From assembly GCA_949710005.1 (NCBI GenBank), contig OX453275.1, positions 32,980,718-33,044,717 of the forward strand: 64,000 nt of DNA, in the 5' to 3' direction. A model generated the notes under the pieces. The model was not told the origin of the DNA and made no database searches. It saw only the letters and a list, made by a program, of their open reading frames with translations. A program made the translations under genes and the position numbers. This stretch comes from Ricordea florida (lineage: Eukaryota > Cnidaria > Anthozoa > Corallimorpharia > Ricordeidae). The stretch's first letter is position 1, and each line of letters opens with the position of its first letter. This document shows positions 12,280 through 24,900 of this stretch, one piece after another.

Positions 12280-13835
12280 ATGCCTAGTGGATGGAACGTA
12301 ATCAGCGTAGATCTGACGCCCTTCAAGCAGGTTTTGTGATGTAAATCACGGCCCAGACGCGACGCCATCACACGAATCTTTCTTCAATATCGTCGATTAT
12401 GGTCTGCGCACGCGTATTGCGCCGAAGTCCCACTGCGAAAGCAAAATAAGACGGTGTGTTTTTTAGTCCACCGAAGTTGGCCCGCTTTAGCGGAACAAGC
12501 TTCTAAAAGGTAAATGTCATAATCTAGTTGACATCCTTATTTTCCATAAGATTCACGGTGGTTGTAATTTTAGTGTGAGTCGAGAAGTTGGACTGAAGAA
12601 TTCTGTAACTGAGCTGACGGGTTTGCAAATATGGCTGGTTGGCGGTGTGTCACCCGAGAACACGGCGTGAAGACAACGTGACGAAGTGATTCGGCAGCGA
12701 TCCTTTAAGCGCGATGAACACCGCTATAACAGTCTTACTGCGAAAACATCATTACTGATATGCTTGTGTTGGTTTGTGTTCACGTTTTTCGCTGTTATTT
12801 AGCCATTTAAGGCTGTCTTTTCCTCCTAGATTTAATCGCCTATTTTTGAGTTAAGTGGGTCGAAAACGTGACGAAACCCAACAAATTCCATCATATTGAA
12901 TGCTCCAGACCCAACAGTAAACCGAGTTAGACACATTCGCTTACTGTCTCAAGGCAGTTCACCTTTCCCCAAGCTTAATTTGTGTGGTTTCTCTGGAAAG
13001 GCGTTGTAAAATAACGATAGCGCTTGTCAAAATTTATCATGGTGTTCTGAGACATAATGCGTGCAGCGCTAAAATCGAAAATGAACGATTACATTAAATA
13101 TGAAGAGAATTGTCGAAAACGGTGCTATGGAGGTAGGCTATTGGAGTGGTTTAGTGTTAAAACTTTTCGCTTCGAATTATGTTTCTTAACACCAGTTATC
13201 CAAACAGCGTGTGGAAAGCTCTGCAGAATGTCATCGGCTTAGAAATTCATATGCGACGGTTCGGAGTCCACGACTTATTTGCACACTGTATTGTATTTCC
13301 TGCCTGCCTTTAGCGGGTGTAAATGTACTTGTTTTAGTTCGGAATTTGTTCAAGAATCCCAGATTCGCTCGGCTGCGATTTACAGCTTCTAATATTCGAC
13401 TGTAATTGTTAAGTAAAGGTTCTACGTGTGGTCTAAAATAATGCTCTTCGGGGTCGCTTTAGACGCTGTTAGTGGCACATTTCGAACGCGTGTTTTCGAA
13501 GTGTACGCTCCAGTGAGCACGCACTAGTGCATAAATTTGCAACTCGTCGATACGATTTCTTTCACTCAAGTATTGTTTCTTATCGATCATGTTAAGTGTT
13601 GGTGACTCGGAACACCCCATAGAAAGTTACCTTCCCAATTTCACTATGTAATTCTTCACTCCGTTTCTTATATGGGCTTTCGAAAGGAATATATAATTCT
13701 CTCAGAACGAGCGTGCAAACATAAATATTCATGAGACTGTTCAAAGCTGATTGTTTGTCTCAATTTGACGGCGAGAGGTTAGCGGTTCTGCCAGTTGTTT
13801 CAGTTTGATTTAGAAACTTCGGGCAAAGTCTGAGT
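12280..13835 (+). promoter_or_regulatory. Candidate promoter and non-coding exon 1 of SFMBT
   Basis: The first coding exon of SFMBT starts with a splice acceptor only 12 nt before the ATG, so an upstream non-coding exon must exist. This segment is locally rich in CpG, especially around 12390-12430 and 12640-12720. It ends with a strong donor (gagt/gtaagt, GT at 13836-13837), and CpG frequency falls sharply just downstream, as expected at the edge of a methylated gene body. The exact transcription start cannot be seen. This is inference from base composition and splice logic. Confidence 0.4.
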
Positions 13836-16760
13836 GTAAGTCATAAATCTTCAATCTGGAAATCGAAAAAAAAAAAAAATTGGCAATTCAGTTTTGTTTT
13901 GCCACATGGAAAAGAGCACTTTACGTATATTGAAATCGGTGTAGTCTTATTTGAGTGTTTGTTTCTGCTTTGTGACTAAATTTTAGTTTTGGGGTGTAGG
14001 TATTATTGAAAAGGGCGTTGGAATCACTTTGGCCATGATAAATTTAAATTTCAACTAGATTGTAGAGTGAATTGTCTAATTTTTAGCAAAAGGCTGGCTT
14101 CTTTTCTCACCTTTAGGTGTTAAATCCAGCGGCTCTAAAAGTAATAAAATAAATAAATGAATAGAAGATTTTTAACCATTTCCTCTTACTGTAGTTTTAG
14201 ATATATTTCTGTTCCTCAGTTTATACACACTAAAATTAGTTTTAGTTGCAAAGGATTCATTTTGTTTTAGCTTTTTTTTGGGCCCTGATGAACAAAGTGT
14301 GTCAAAGATGTTTTGTCTTTTCTGCCCCCTTTTTCTTGTGTTTTCATCAAAATAAGTTTATTCTGCTTTTTTGTCCATTTAGAAGTCCCAGTATGTCTCT
14401 TTGAAGACAGTTAGCATACATGTATTTTAAGCAGATTATAAAATTTGGCTACTTTTGTACAGACTTTGTTCAGAGTTGAAACATGTAACACCCTTTGAAT
14501 TATTTTACCCTTTTGTGGTGGGAAACATTTGTAAAAAATCTTTTCAATGTTCATGGATTTTTTTGACTTTAAAATTTTGTACCTTCAAACTGTAAAAGGC
14601 ATTTACTACTAGTAAAAACATATTTAAGGCAGGATTAGGCAGGGAAAGAACAATCTTCAAACAAAATGATTTTTTTTAACTTGAGCTGTCCAAAACAGGA
14701 TTGAACAAAGAATTTTTTGGAGTTAAATAACCAAGAACTATTATAATTTGCTTGTTTTTTTTTCACTGTGGCTTAAAGTGTGGATATTTTTAAATATGTC
14801 ATAATTTGTTGCAAGCATTCCAGATATTTCTATAGCATGCTCTACATAGAAATGGGGAAGGATTGAGAAATATCTGATTTTAGCTAGCAACTTTTAATGA
14901 AATATTTGTCTGGGCAAAACATGCATGGCAGCTCACAGGAAATTTATAAATGAAATGCCAGGTACCAAAATGAGTTAAATATATTATTATAGTTTTACTT
15001 TCAAAGCACTTAAAATTAACATTACAAACAATGACCTTAGAATATGTGCATGGTTAGACAAAATGAAACTGTTGCACAAGCCATCTGGGATTCCTTTAGA
15101 ACAACCTTAACTTTGTCTGTTTCAACCAAGTGTCAGTGGGCAGCAACTTAGGTTAATATGCATGCACATCTGTTAAGCCTTTGAATCGTAATAGTGGTAT
15201 CTATACCTGGCATATCAGACTTGTAGAAAGCTTGTCAAATATACATAGCTCATAGCTTTAAAATATTTTCTTGGAACTTGAAAGGCATCCTTTTGGGAAC
15301 TCTGTACAAGCTAAGACACCAATCTCTTGGTTGAGTTGAAATAGAAATCGATGGAACTATGAAATTTGTTGTGTTGCCTAATTATCCTATTGTAAACCCT
15401 AAAACTTGTCAACATAAGCACAAGACTGAGCAGACAATAAGTTATCAGAACACTTTCAGTGCCAAAGCTTCACCATATATAGTAGCATTGTTCTTTCTCA
15501 TTTCCTGTTATGTCTGTGTTTCTATGAACTCAGTGGCCTCAGTGAGAGTAAACTTTAGGTTAAAGCACATTTATTTGTTACAGACAGCATTTGTTTGAGA
15601 TCATTCTCGCCACTCTTTCTCATTTTTCATGTTTTTCAGTTATACTTATATCGTGCCACAAAATAAATAAATAAAAAATGAAAATTGTAACTTCTGGAGT
15701 ACTAAATTTGTAAAAAATATTTGTGTTTAAATCATGTACTTAAAACCATGATTTCTGTCTGACTTTGCAATCCTCAATTTAGATGTAATTGTGATCAGAG
15801 TCTAAAATTTTTTTTTGTGATCATCAATGTGTTCTATGTAGATATTTCCTCTCTGTCAAAAGAGCAGATTGGGTTCAAATTGGGATAGAAAATAGCTCTA
15901 AAATATTTGCCAAGACATTCTGATATATACTTTAAATGTCTACATTGTGAAATTAAAGATGATATAACTTTGGTATTATTTTTTGTATGAATAACCATGC
16001 AGTCCTGAACTGCTTGAATTTTTCATAATACAGCTTTTGTTAATTTGAAGTACCTTTTTTATTTTCAGTGAACAGCATGCTTGGAACTTAAAAGATTGTG
16101 TTTCCTTCCACTATATTTATCTCACAGGGCAAAACAGCAAGGGAAAAAAATTATGTCTCTCTCTTATGAAACACTTGGGAGGCATTTTGTTTCAGGTTTT
16201 TAGTTGAATTCTAATTTAGGATGAGCCGGATTAAAGTGTTTAAATTGTATTTTTAGCATGTCAAAATTCCTTTATTGTGCTTTATTGTGTATAGTAGTTT
16301 GCAGCCATAAAATTGCTTCAAGATCTAGACTGCAGTGATTTACTTTGTGAGTAAACGTAGGACTGCGCTTAAGCTATGAAATTGAATGTGAAAGTGATAT
16401 AATGAAATACAGCTGTTACATTAATCACAAACCAAGGCAACCATGACTGGGAAACAATCTTTGTAATTACTAAAGAATTTTTTATATTGACTGCTCTGTC
16501 GTAGTTACCTCATCTAAAGAACACTGGAACCTTGTTTTATTGTTCAAATGAATAAATGACTTAACAGAAAAGGACAAGTATTAGCAATACATGATCAAAC
16601 ATGCATCAGTTTAAATGTAATTCTTAGTTCAATTGTTTTTTTGCATTGTGACCTTCATGTCATAAGGCTGATTTAATGTGCGTTTTCACAATTGGATTTG
16701 CAGTACTTACATGTATTAATTGTTTTATACTATTGTTCCTGACTCAAGCACCCATGTGAA

Positions 16761-16897
16761 TATGTCGTGGTTCAATTTTATCCTTGGTTTAAATTTTATT
16801 TTCCTTTGTTTCAAATTCATTATCATACATTACCATACCAAAAACAATGGATAAAGAATAAAATTTAAACCAAGGAAAAAAAGTGAACCATGACATA
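16761..16897. repeat. Inverted repeat around a short spacer
   Basis: The left arm (tatgtcgtggttca, then ccttggtttaaattttattt) is mirrored by the right arm ending in gaaccatgacata. Mismatches show it is not new. Confidence 0.75.
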
Positions 16898-17120
16898 TAT
16901 ACCTACTTTTGGCTTGTATCCAGCATGGACAATTTGATATCTCAGCCAGCAGGTATAGAAATTAAGGGTTATCAAATTTTTAAACCTGTCAAACATATTG
17001 TTTTATTTGATATTATTCTTGACATTAGCACCTATGTATCTACGTTTGGCTTGTATCCAGCATGGACCATTTTGATAGCTCAGCTAATACCTATATAAAT
17101 CAAAGGTTATCAGATGAGTT
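16898..17120. repeat. Direct duplication of about 137-bp period
   Basis: The phrase ggcttgtatccagcatggac occurs at about 16909 and 17046 with matching flanks in both copies: a cctac/tctac lead, then a tatctcagc/tagctcagc follow-on, then ggttatcaa/ggttatcag. Confidence 0.75.
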
Positions 17121-18368
17121 TAAAAATAAATTTTATCTCTGCAAGATGAGTAGGTTGCTGTGTGGTAAACTGTGGTTGACTCTGAATTTAAGTTTCTGTC
17201 AACAAGCAGTGCAGCTTCTTCATTAGTATAGGATGTAGGAAGTTTTGAAATATAAAGGAAAATCTAACAGAAATATTATTATGCTATTATTATAATAATT
17301 GTAATTCATTCACTTCCAGAGAGGATGAATAGGAAACTTTTTTCATGCAGCATCTGAACATTGTTAAGAATTTTATTTAAAAAATGAATGGAGAAAAATT
17401 AATGTTGATTCAAAGATGTTCATTTGGTCTATTGCCATATTCTTCAAAGTAATAGATTTTAGAGATGTAACTTTTTTTACTTGTTTAAAGTGATCTAAAT
17501 GTAACTCCCCCTAATAATATCAATATATTGTTTATAGGAGGAGAATTAAATTTATCAACTCAAGGATTTTGAATTGATCTACTTTAAAATCCAATCTTCA
17601 TAAATTACAGATAAGGAAGCATATGAGACCCACTGATGACAATTGCTACTTAGATCTAGTAATTCAGGCCTAAAAATTAACTCCAGTTCTTGGTGGCCAG
17701 TTGGGCCAGTTTTCTTTAGTGGCCAGTATCCCAAAGTGAAGTAGCCCTCGATTTTTGTTTCTGTGTTACGTGGCAATCACAAAATCAAAATGGTGTCTAT
17801 ATGTTGTGAATGTGGATCGCTCGTGAAATCACTGTTAAAAACGGTTTTGAATTTCCACTTCAGAACTAAGAATTCACTAAAATGAATGGTCTTAGAGTCC
17901 AAGCAAAGAAACGAAGAGAAGGGTAGTGCAATTAAACTATGTATTGAGTTTTATTTTTAGCTTAGTACTTTGCATAATTTACATTGCAACTTTTCGAAAT
18001 TCTGCAGCATAGTCGCACAACTTAACTTTTGGTAGCCCTGGTCAGTTTTAACTCACCAGTGGTGACAATGTGACCGCCAATTTTTAGCTTTGGTAATTGA
18101 ATTTGTTACCACCATTTTGTTTTCTCAATTTTTTATTTACACAAACTTTACTAAGATTACTTTATGTATGTAATACGTACATTGATTATTTCACAAATTC
18201 TCATTCATTGAATAAGAAACTTATATGTCCTTAAACCTTGATTAATTATTTATTACCAACATACCAACATAACCTACTTAAAGTAATGACATTAACTTAA
18301 GTAATGACATAATCTACTTAAATTGCATTAATTGCATATAGATACAATTTATGTATCATTTATGTACT

Positions 18369-18899
18369 ATTGGGATCAACCATTTTTGGTTGGTTGGGTT
18401 AGTTGGGTTGTTTTTGTGTTCTATGGGGAAAAACGTCTTTGGGTTGGTTTGGTTGATCAACATTTTTAACCAGCTCAGAACTTGGTTGAAATGGTTGAAA
18501 ACGATGGTTAGTTTCTGCCGAAAAGCTAGCACGCATCATTTTTGCGGTGTGTGTTAGCTTGTGTGTCTGACAAATTAGCCACGACATTCTTGAAATAACC
18601 CATAATTCTAGTGACAGGTGTTCTCTCAGTTTCCAAAAACAAAGCTGCCATGGCTTCTACTTCATTCTTTACTTCTTTGTTTAGAAGAATGTTGTCTTCC
18701 AACTGTTCTTGAAGGTGAGACAGCAACTATCTGCGCTTCTGCCATGTTGACAACCTGATGCTAAGAAGTTGAGGAAGTCTGGTAACAAGTATCTCCAGCC
18801 CAAACTGCGTTTCAACCAGAAATGGTTGATGGAGCATTCTGTTGAGAACGTCAACTAAATCAATCAAGACTGGTTTTAGTTAAAGCAGTTGATCCTAAT
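18369..18899. mobile_element. Non-autonomous TIR element with internal protein-like remnant
   Basis: Imperfect 12-bp ends (attgggatcaac and gttgatcctaat) bracket 531 bp containing many ggttga/tcaacc inverted motifs. On the minus strand, about 18735-18540, a reading frame gives a plausible helical protein fragment (for example EVEAMAALFLETERTPV), broken at its 5' side. I do not recognise the family. It could be a transposase remnant or captured host sequence. Confidence 0.5.
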
Positions 18900-18959
18900 A
18901 GAGCATGAACGTAGTTTGCAAGAAAATAACACCATTGTCTATTGCAGGGCTGGGGGATC

Positions 18960-21900
18960 ATGGAGGATTCGTTACTTCCAGGAGTAGATCTCTCTGGACT
19001 GAAAGGCTTTGTGCCATTGGACACCGATGGCAGTCAGTGCATAGGATCAAGTGATTTAAATATGTTGCAGAGTGTGTCATGCAGAGACAGCTGTCAATCT
19101 GTTGCTACTACAGTTGTGGAGTCAAAAAACCTGGACACTGGTACTATTGACATGAAAACTGAGTTTTCAACTCCTAATGTGAGATGTTACAAATTTCTGT
19201 AATTTTTACTTCACAATTTATTTCTGTGGGAATTTATTCATAGAAAGATACATAATCCAGACTGACTGCCTATGTGGTAATCTTTAATTTTATAACTAGC
19301 TAACAAAGAAGAAAGGATCCATTTGGTTGCTAGATATTTTGTGCTAGGTTTACAAGCACTGTCAAAAGAACCTAACCCTTAAATAGCAAGCTTGAGGAAA
19401 ATACGACAGAGGCCTTAACTAGAATGGTATCAAGCAATTTTGCTAATAAATGGCAATAAAACTGCACATGTAAGATACAGTCGGGTAGGTTTCTTTGACA
19501 TCCTTTGTAAAACAGCATCACAAAATGACCATTTTCCAAGTTTTTTGGATATGAGTGTACAGTGGCAAAACTGAGAGAAATTTGGTATGAAATGTGTACA
19601 GCAAAAATGGGAAAATTGTAAGGTCTGAAAGAAAAATCAAAGAACAGGGTATAAGCCTGCTGCCATTATTATACAGTAGGAAAACAAATTCATTTTTGCA
19701 CTGGTACCATTCTTGGTGTTGTTGTCATGCTTGCTTAAGCACCCTAATGTCAGTAACACAGGAAACCTAACAGATCTGGAAATAAAGTGTGCTGCAGTGA
19801 ATGTCGTGCAATCTAAATCTGCACAGATTTGCAAATGCATGGTTTGTGTATATGAGGCATAATAGGATATAACCCTTTAACTCCCAGATGTGATCAGTAT
19901 GCAACTTCTCCTTTGAATATTAATACCTTTCCAAGAAAACTGATGATGAGAATTACATGTAGGCAGGTGATTAACCTGAGGATACTGAGTTGATTTATTA
20001 CCAAATTCTCCAGACTGTAAAATAAAGAGGTTTATATGCCACTTGTTAAGAAGAATTGCTGTTCAAGATCACACCCAGTGTCACTTCTGCTGGAAGCTAG
20101 CTAGGCCAGACAACCAAGAAATAACCTAAAAAGCCACAAGAAGGATTCAGTGACTTAGTCAATTAAAAAATAAAAACCCTTCCAAAAATACAGTGTACAT
20201 ATTGTAGGAAATGGAAAATGACTTTTGTACTAGTCACCTATGTTATTCTTTTATCCAATCCATTGACTCACGGTGGTCTCAATAAGCACCAATGGCTGAC
20301 GAAAAGTGTTGGCTACTTCGATCAGAGACGTCAGCTACTTTTTCTCTAAATTGAAGTAATTAAAGATAGATTCTTTTAAACAATATTCAAATTTATTATG
20401 ATAAGCTTGGATGTACTTTTTACCTCGATTTTGAGATCAATATTAGGCCTCATTGCGCTCAGGACTTCATGATTTGGTATCATTGTTACAACTCAACTCG
20501 TCAAGTTGGTCACGTCGTAATTTGAGTCAGTTGCAATGTGTCACATCTATTTTTGGATATAGTTGCATGGTCTGCCTGCAGCTGCGGGAAAATGTCTGGA
20601 CGCGACATAAGAATCTTTTTTGCTAAAAGAAGAAGGGTTTGGTCAACTTCATTGTTTTCACTGACTGTGGCCTTCATATTCCAGGAAATGTATCCAAAAG
20701 GCAATTTTTTGAGCGTTAGCCCTTTGTCGGAGCTCTGCGACGAAGGGCTAATGCTTGAAATGTCAGCACCTCCCTTTTACCTTATGGTGGTATAACGTAC
20801 TTAATCAATTCGTTTGATCTACCCAATTTCTTGCAGTTAATGAATGTGTATATGTAAACCAATTAAACTTTTTTTTCAATGCAGGTTACATCTCTGGGAG
20901 ATAGGGAGCCAAAAGGAGAAGGTCCTCTCAATACAGTCTCGGCAATGGTGACAAATAAAGGCACAGCATCTTTAGTTGCTTCTGAAGACAAAGTAGAAGA
21001 TGATATAGAAGAGTCAGATAAACCAGCAAAGTTTGGCAAAATTATTGATGCCAATGAGTTGGGGTGCTGTGAATTTTGTGGTGGCCCAGTAAAGAGGAGA
21101 AGGTTTTCATCTGCACTCAAGCGGTTCTGCTCTAAAGACTGTTCAAAAAATTCTGTGAAAAAGCCAAAGGTTTGTAGAGTTGAAAGTGGAAACGTGTCAT
21201 CTGAAATTGCTTGGGTTTGCATTTCAAAGTGTGAAAGCCATTTAATAAGGGAAAGAATGTCGCACTTATGTACGCAACTTAAGTAGTTGGAAAGAGAAGA
21301 CCAGAATAAAATTCAGGCTTGAACGGAATTCAAACCCATGACGTTGCGATAACTGGTGCAATGCTCTATTTGCAAGGTAAGAATCCCATGCAAGCCTGAA
21401 TTTTTTTCATGTCTTATCTTTGCAGCTGCTTAAATTGCATACATAACTGCAACAATCTTTCACTTATTAGAAATTTTCATATATTCACATTCATATGTCT
21501 GGAAGCCATGCACTCTCTATGCATCTAATCAGAGGTAAAACTGGGAGCACTCATTGACCTGGCTTGCACGCAGTTTCCAAAATTTATTGCTATCAACATG
21601 TCTGTGCTTTAAGCTCTGTTTGGTTTATTGGATATAATTGGACTGGGTGCATTGGTTGTGATTCAGGCTGGAGCCATGAACTGTAACTTTGGTTCTGGTT
21701 TGACAACAATTAACTGTAAATCTCAGTATGATTTCAGTTTTACTCTGAATTGTCACAAGTTTGCACAACCTCAAAACCATTTTTTTTTTTCATTTTTTTT
21801 TTAAGCAGTTGCTAGCTGAGATCTTGCTGGTGGTTAAATACTAATCTTTCTCAGCTAATGATTTTTTGCTAGTGTCTAGTGTCTAATCACAACTCTTTAT

Positions 21901-24900
21901 CAAAGTGATAACTGGACTTGTGATATCTTTGTCACTGCGCCGAGGTAGGCTAAATTTGGACTAGTCCATACTCAGGAAGATATTTCAGAATGTGAATTGT
22001 GTCAATTTGGCAACTTTTACAGTGTGAACACTCAAACCATGGATGGTTGAACCTTTTTCAGACATTTTCCTGCATTCTATAGGAAACCCAATCAATCAGG
22101 CTTATAACGTCAGTTAGAACATTCAAACATTATTTGAGTATGACATTTTTGTGACTTTAATTTGTGTAAACTCATAACCATCATGCAAGCCCTGATTGGC
22201 CGCTTCCACAAGAATGCAGAAAAAATGTCTGAAAAAGGTTTAACTGTTCCCAGTGTGAGTGGTCTCACTGAAAGTCCCTCATTTTTAAAAGATTGCCACT
22301 GTCAATTGTGTACATGTGGTTTAGGTGTTTCTTGAGAATGTGGTTAATTTTTTTTTATCAGAAAAAGGAACTTGAAGAGGCCATCCAGGACTCTGATGAT
22401 GTGACCACAGCAACAGGTGACTTGCAGCAAAAAATTGATGTGATTGTATCTGATTAATTAACACAGTGTTTGCATTTTAAATGTGCAGCACATATGTTGA
22501 CTGAATTTAAAAGGTCTGCAGTTTTGCAATAAGTAATAGTAAAGCATGAAGTTTTTTGATTTATTGCTTTTCTTGACTGTTTTCCTGGATGTATTGCTAT
22601 ACAAATAAAAAGTTTAATTACACTTGTTATTTGAATTCAGTTATTTAACTGTTACCTGTAACTTCATTTCATTCAAGATACAGGTTAACAGTGGTTAGCT
22701 GTGTAAAATGTCTAGTAAGCAAGAATGAAAACAATGATAATTTACTGTTAAGTTCTGAAAGCAACAACCCCCCAAAAGTAGTGATAAAATTTCATGTGTG
22801 GTAGCAAATCCAGAAAGTAGCACCCCCTATAATTAATGACCCTCCAAAAGTAGCAATCTCTAAAGTAATTTCCCCTTATATATAGCAAAAAATGAAGAAT
22901 GAAAACTATATACCAGGCATATTTTAGGTACCCCAAAGTTAAGCGACCCTCTGAATGAAGCAACAGGAAAAGCCTGCTAAATCTGAAAGTTACAAGGGTT
23001 GTTATTTTCGGAACTTTTTGGTATATCAGTTTTAATTATTTTTACCCATATTTTTGCCATTGTCATCGTTATTGTGATTCTAATTATCGTGGCTGGAGCT
23101 TGATATTTGTGACATTATATTTAGGAGGTGAAGGTGAAACCTCATCAAAGATTACGTGGAGTGATTACATGGAAACTGCTCTCAGTAAAGCTGCCCCTGA
23201 TTGCTGCTTCAAACATGTAAGCAGCAATTTGTTCCCAAGTAGCTTTAAATGTTTTTCTTTGGATAAAAGTCTAGGTTTAGTTCTTTTTAGGCAATCCATT
23301 TTAACCTCAGTTGCTTCAAGTTAAAACGATGAAGCTTTCCCAAGAAGGGCACTTTTCCTGGAGTGTTTCAATTCATGCAGTTGAAATGCAGTGACTCTTA
23401 GGAACAGGTCTGTTTTACCCCAGACAGGACTCTGTTGCATTCAGAACTATATTAGATGCCACAAAAGGACTATAGAATTGATACAGGCTGTTTCTTGTGG
23501 TTCTTTAAAGTTGTAACCTACATGAACATTCATCTTACTGAACGTTGCAACAGTTTGATGAACAGAATTCAACCCAACATACCAAAAAATATTTATGTGC
23601 TTTACTGCGATTTTCATAATTCTGCGAACTCCCGCGTTCAATTTCCAACCGCCAACTGGCGTCTTTGCTTCCGTCAATCAAACTTCGGATGTCGCTCGAA
23701 TGGCAGTCAAACAGTTTCCGAAGCACTGACTCTGCCCAGCTGGATCAACACACGTGTGACGGCGAAGATGGCGGATTCTCCTGATGTCAGTTCTAGTTTG
23801 GCCGATTCAGAGTCTTTTGATGATGTAGCGATCGAAGAGAAGAGCCGAACTTACGTGGCATTTTCTTTCAATGGCGGATGGTCGACCTGGACTCGGAAAA
23901 TGTTCGGAAGTTTGATTGACGGAAGCAAAGACGCCAGTTGGCGGTTGGAAATTGAACGCGGGAGTTCGCAGAATTATGAAAATCGCAGTAATTCCCAGTA
24001 GATCAAAACTGGTTGATTTTATATGTACACAGTGTTATTCTTGTGTATGTGTAGTGGTGAAAAAATGACAGGCGTAACCCCCTGTACTGGACAAGCATCA
24101 GTCCTATTGTGGTACGATGGAGTGGGAAAGGGGACATTACAGTACATCATACATGATACTTAGAGCCACAGGAATCAGGGTAAACATTGACCTGGTTGGC
24201 CTCTGGTGTCACTTCTGCATCTTTACTATTTTTGTGGTGACTGCGTATGAAATAGTGAAGGAGCCAATCAGCGCATGTCTAGTATTTAGCCAATCACAAT
24301 GCACAATACAATTCACGCACCACAAAGAATTGTAATTGTGTTTAAACTCAGAAGAGAATATGTAAAAGTAGTGAAATTGAGGAAAGGTGATAGGTATGGC
24401 AAAAAGGTCCAAATAAACTTAATAATTTCAGTAGCCACATGCATGCAATGCTTGCCTATTTTTACTTTTTTGCTAACTTGCAAGGACAATAATTATATGA
24501 AGTGAAAGATTTATTTCTTGGCATTGTTACATACTCTGAGAAAGCAAATCTGAGTTTTCCCAATGGGAGTCAAACCAACGACCTTCAGATCATTAGTTTG
24601 GACACTCTACCACCGAGCTAATATAGGAGACTGGTGGGAGAAGGGTTTAATATAAAAATGAGACAAATGTCTTTCACATTCTGGGCTCAAAATTCACCAT
24701 CTTCATTAAGGTTCAATATTTAAAGTATATTCAAATGTCTGTATTTTTTTCCCACAGAGCACTGTAGATGTACCAGGATTAAAGCCAGGAATGAAACTTG
24801 AAGCAGTTGATAGAAACAATCCACCATCATTCTGTGTTGCCACGGTTATTCAGCAGGTTGGGCACAGGGTGCGCATACGTTATGATGGCTTTGGCAAGGA

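Larger units (their letters stand above)
13836..18368 (+). other. Probable first intron of SFMBT (5' part)
   Basis: AT-rich and CpG-poor, without coding exons. It holds the foldback and duplicated units annotated at 16761-17120. If the donor at 13836 is right, intron 1 runs from there to the acceptor at 18947. Confidence 0.4.

Noticed and set aside
3459-13835. A bidirectional UBE2S/SFMBT promoter
   Set aside because: The likely SFMBT first exon is about 10 kb from the UBE2S start; the genes are divergent but not promoter-sharing.
23456-24001. A 181-codon gene on the plus strand
   Set aside because: The frame reads straight through both arms of a perfect foldback MITE and has no splice context; it is a by-product of the element.
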